Origin: Metallosphaera yellowstonensis MK1
GTDB lineage: Archaea > Thermoproteota > Thermoprotei_A > Sulfolobales > Sulfolobaceae
NCBI RefSeq assembly: GCF_000243315.1
Contig: NZ_JH597761.1
Coordinates: forward strand, 991,248 to 1,038,664
Reading direction: 5' to 3'
DNA length: 47,417 nucleotides
Every line of letters begins with the position of its first letter. The stretch's first letter is position 1. Positions 45,301-47,417 of this stretch are shown one piece after another. The position numbers and the translations under genes are program-made. The notes below the pieces were generated by a model. It was not told where the DNA came from and searched no databases. It saw nothing but the letters and a program-made list of their open reading frames with translations.

Positions 45301-45774
45301 ATGTCGTTACCTCAGGAATACTTTCTGAACTACAGGGGGGAAAGGGTCTTCACGATCCTCCTAGGGGGCTCTAAGGAGAGGGTCTATCTGTACTATCCTA
45401 AGGCCGACATGGTGTTCGTCGTAGAGGGAGGAGAACCCAAACTCATGGAGATCGTTGAGGTCATAGGCTCCGCCCCTGCCGGTCTCAAACTAGCGCCTCC
45501 CAGTGAGACGTGGGAAAAGGTGAGAACTAGGGAGGTCACCTGGTACGTTCTAGGGAGGGAGATCAAGGCAGACAACATCTACCTGGTCTTGGAGAGCGAT
45601 TCCCAATTCAGGAAGGTCGAGGAGACCTCCTCTCCCAACAGGTTGAAGTACTACGTCCTGAAGGATCAGGATCCCTGGGAGTTCAGGGATTGGTGTTGTG
45701 TTCTCATAGCCTCCACGAAGGACAGGGACGTTCCCCCTTCCTTTAAGAAAGTCCGTATAGGGGAGTTAATCTAG
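45301..45774 (+). CDS. Hypothetical protein
   Basis: A 157-residue protein from the ATG at 45301 (MSLPQEYFLNYRGERVFTIL). A TATA-like tttttatttt (about 45270-45279) lies some 25 bp upstream and rules out the TTG at 45283. The sequence is beta-rich (VYLYYPKADMVFVVEGGEP) with a Trp-rich end (DQDPWEFRDWCCVLIAS). I do not recognise the family. Confidence 0.5.
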   Translation: MSLPQEYFLNYRGERVFTILLGGSKERVYLYYPKADMVFVVEGGEPKLMEIVEVIGSAPAGLKLAPPSETWEKVRTREVTWYVLGREIKADNIYLVLESDSQFRKVEETSSPNRLKYYVLKDQDPWEFRDWCCVLIASTKDRDVPPSFKKVRIGELI

Positions 45775-45811
45775 AGTTATTCTTAAATAGTAGTTTCTAT
45801 AAAATACTCTC

Positions 45812-46771
45812 ATGGACGAAATCGTAAGGAAGAACTACAGGGCAGAGCTGTTCGACCATAGGTTCTACTCATCCTTAGCAGAGAAGGAGGAGTCGCCGAA
45901 GGTCAAGGACGTCCTCTCAGAGCTGGCCAGAGGAGAGCTGGAACACTCGAACTTCTGGAGGAAGGTCGCCGAGAGGAGAGGGGTGAGGCTGGAGGGATTG
46001 GGGATAAGAGACAGAGTAAGGTTATTCCTCCTGTCCAAGCTGAGGAGAGTAGTGGGACTCACCGTAGTGTTAAAGATCGCTGAGTTTGGAGAGGAGGAGG
46101 ACGCGGAGAAGTATTACGCATTGTCGAAAGCCGAGGGGTTCACTGACACAGAAAGGAAGGGGCTGGAGGACATAATGATGCAGGAGCTAGTCCACGAAGA
46201 CCTCCTGATCCAGACGCAACTAGACGTGAATAAGGTGAGGGACGCTATCTACGCCGTTAGCGACGGTCTCATTGAGGTCTTGGCGGCGGTGTCGGGTCTA
46301 GCTGGGTTGTTCCCTTCACCCCTCTTCGTCGCTCTAGGAGGGCTGATAGTTGGGGTATCTGGGATGATCTCCATGAGTATAGGGGCGTACCTCTCTTCGA
46401 AGTCCGAGGAAGACATCAGGAAGAACGCCGAAAGGAAGGCTAGGTTGAGGAGGACGCTTGAGGGGAACATGGTCGAAGAGAAGAGGGAAGAGCAGTCCAG
46501 GGCAGAGGAGAGCGTCAGGACTACAGCGATATCATATATACTCGGCGCCTTGATTCCAGTTATCCCTTTCTTCCTTGGGTTAGAGGGGTTAGCTGGGCTC
46601 CTATCATCATACTTACTAACTGGAGGAACAACTTTTGTGGTTGGAGCTTTGATAGGCCTTCTCAGTGACGTTTCCCCTTGGAGAAAGGGAGCAGTGATGA
46701 GCGGTTTAGCCTTAGCTGCAGCTCTCGTAACCCACGGACTGGGCCTGCTGGCCCACACAGCAGGGCTCTGA
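45812..46771 (+). CDS. Rubrerythrin-VIT1 fusion iron/manganese transporter
   Basis: A 319-residue protein in two parts. Residues 1-145 are ferritin-like with the diiron Glu/His pairs ExxH: YSSLAEKEESPKV, ARGELEHSNFWRK and MQELVHEDLLIQTQ. Residues 150-319 are the VIT1/CCC1 transporter: DAIYAVSDGLIEVLAAVSGL, GMISMSIGAYLSSKSE and three more hydrophobic segments. The fusion (Erv/MbfA-like) senses or oxidises iron and exports it. In this organism it would guard against excess Fe2+. Its gene ends next to insertion-element debris. Confidence 0.85.
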   Translation: MDEIVRKNYRAELFDHRFYSSLAEKEESPKVKDVLSELARGELEHSNFWRKVAERRGVRLEGLGIRDRVRLFLLSKLRRVVGLTVVLKIAEFGEEEDAEKYYALSKAEGFTDTERKGLEDIMMQELVHEDLLIQTQLDVNKVRDAIYAVSDGLIEVLAAVSGLAGLFPSPLFVALGGLIVGVSGMISMSIGAYLSSKSEEDIRKNAERKARLRRTLEGNMVEEKREEQSRAEESVRTTAISYILGALIPVIPFFLGLEGLAGLLSSYLLTGGTTFVVGALIGLLSDVSPWRKGAVMSGLALAAALVTHGLGLLAHTAGL

Positions 46772-46774
46772 AGG

Positions 46775-46898
46775 TCACGAACATCTCTACCTTCACGGGG
46801 ATTTTACGGGAGACCCTACCGTGAGGCCGAGGACCGATTGCCTTTCCCTCTGCGGTTTCCATCAAATTTCCTAAAGCCGATGTCCGGCTTTCTTCCAA
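46775..46898 (-). other. Possible TnpB tail or omega-RNA remnant
   Basis: On the minus strand this gives ESRTSALGNLMETAEGKAIG then PRPHGRVSRKIPVKVEMFVT, and at the nucleotide level short hairpins (aaagccggacatcggcttt; cacggtagggtctcccgtaa and ccccgtg). Such overlap of a protein tail and folded RNA is typical of the 3' end of TnpB genes. The rest of the gene is missing. The frame continues into the VIT1 gene, where it is only a shadow, so the call is weak. Confidence 0.3.
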
Positions 46899-46909
46899 TC
46901 AGGTAATAG

Positions 46910-47062
46910 ACCCTGAATTTTAGGGAGGTTCAAAAACGATTATCCACTGAGAAAATTGAAGCGATCCACAAAGTAGCTGGGGCGATTCAGGGCTCCTTTG
47001 CAAATTGTAATATCTCTGTTGATTTGGACTTATTCAATGGAGGAATTATTGAATATATTTGA
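46910..47062 (+). pseudogene. Fragment resembling an antitoxin tail
   Basis: The plus-strand frame after a stop at 46907-46909 reads NFREVQKRLSTEKIEAIHKV then AGAIQGSFANCNISVDLDLF and NGGIIEYI before a TGA at 47060-47062. No start codon is present. The sequence is consistent with a coding remnant and faintly recalls the C-terminal part of VapB-type antitoxins; I cannot confirm this. Confidence 0.3.
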
Positions 47063-47417
47063 CCGTTTCACGAAGAAATAAGGAACCTTGTAATATTATT
47101 ACAAGGATGAGATAACAGGTCGAGAGGTTGTAGTTGAGGGCTATGGCCCGGGCGATCTGGAGTATCCTCCAGGGGGAGTGGCACTTGCCGAACCTCCTCC
47201 TCTCCAGGAGGGAGTTGAAGGACTCGGCCAGGTTGTTCGACCTGAGGAGGGGCCAGAGCTCCCTGGGGGCGAGGAGGTAGGAGAGGAGGGGAGAGCCACG
47301 GGTGGGGACGGACTCGGCGAGGGAGAGGAGGAGGTCCAGCAAGACCCTAACCCTCCTGTCCACCCTCCGTTTGAGGTGGACCAGGCAGGTCTGCCTCGCG
47401 ACCTTGATCCCGGAGCG
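47046..47417 (-). CDS. Mutator/IS256-type transposase, partial at the window edge
   Basis: The frame is open to the right edge. Before the annotated start it reads RSGIKVARQTCLVHLKRRVD, then RRVRVLLDLLLSLAESVPTR. The C-terminal part has RSNNLAESFNSLLERRRFGK and ILQIARAIALNYNL. These match the CxVHxxRR and late N..E....LLRRR blocks of IS256/Mutator-family transposases, so the start lies outside the window. The last 25 residues (YLILVIILQGSLFLRETVKY) are atypical and run through a palindrome, so the end may be truncated. Confidence 0.65.
   Translation of the reverse strand, partial: RSGIKVARQTCLVHLKRRVDRRVRVLLDLLLSLAESVPTRGSPLLSYLLAPRELWPLLRSNNLAESFNSLLERRRFGKCHSPWRILQIARAIALNYNLSTCYLILVIILQGSLFLRETVKYIQ
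47086..47106. repeat. Palindrome with 9-bp arms at the transposase 3' end
   Basis: ccttgtaat (47086-47094) and attacaagg (47098-47106) are perfect inverted arms around a 3-base spacer. It lies within the atypical end of the transposase frame, so it may be a terminator, target site or an element end. Confidence 0.6.

Overview
The window reads as chromosome of a thermoacidophilic, metal- and sulfur-oxidising member of the Sulfolobales, most like Metallosphaera. The evidence is gene content: a FoxA-type haem-copper oxidase beside a membrane polyferredoxin, a sulfide:quinone reductase-like protein, a SegAB chromosome-segregation pair, GAT-QueC archaeosine synthesis and an AbrB-PhoU regulator. Codon use is rich in AGG/AGA and GC is moderate. 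TATA-like boxes often lie about 25-30 bp before leaderless starts. No rRNA, tRNA or CRISPR array was recognised.

Layout. 1-770: IS debris and copy A of a repeat. 772-4415: two respiratory genes (membrane ferredoxin and foxA), closed by copy B of the same repeat in the same orientation (4410-4745). 4.8-10 kb: crotonase, a drug-type ABC exporter, a nucleotidyltransferase with a DUF1614 protein, a ThiN protein and a PadR regulator. 10.1-10.5 kb: a structured gene-free element. 10.6-17.9 kb: SQR-like flavoprotein, segB-segA, the glycolate oxidase genes glcF-glcD and divergent glcE, then phoU; palindromic TCTAGA-centred sites are concentrated here. 18-23.7 kb: TauE/SafE plus DUF1634, GAT-QueC, an MrfA/Hrq1-type helicase. 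23.7-25.8 kb: an insertion island with a structured RNA-like repeat, a TnpB-like gene broken by one stop codon, an overlapping AbrB-fold mini-gene and a decayed AbrB antitoxin. 25.8-37.6 kb: FAD/Fe-S fusion protein, moaB, amino-acid oxidase, two nuclease-like proteins around a polyprenol-kinase-like gene, purT, an HDAC-family deacetylase, a CBS-HPF fusion and a nitrilase. 37.6-47.4 kb: copy C of the repeat (inverted), a His/Asp-rich exported protein, a solitary molybdenum-hydroxylase large subunit, 2-oxoacid:ferredoxin oxidoreductase, a rubrerythrin-VIT1 iron transporter, and a truncated transposase at the right edge.

How the genes may work together. FoxA and the polyferredoxin would serve respiration on iron; the rubrerythrin-VIT protein would handle excess iron. 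The SQR-like protein and the TauE/SafE carrier fit sulfur oxidation and sulfite/sulfonate export. GlcDEF and the FAD/Fe-S fusion protein oxidise hydroxyacids; the ferredoxin oxidoreductase decarboxylates 2-oxoacids.

The most interesting signals are (1) the cluster of TCTAGA palindromes around segAB, a candidate archaeal centromere; (2) three copies of a short unrecognised coding element, two of which bracket the fox genes as direct repeats; and (3) several structured, gene-free repeats that look like RNA or insertion-element remnants. Counts and alignments were made by eye.
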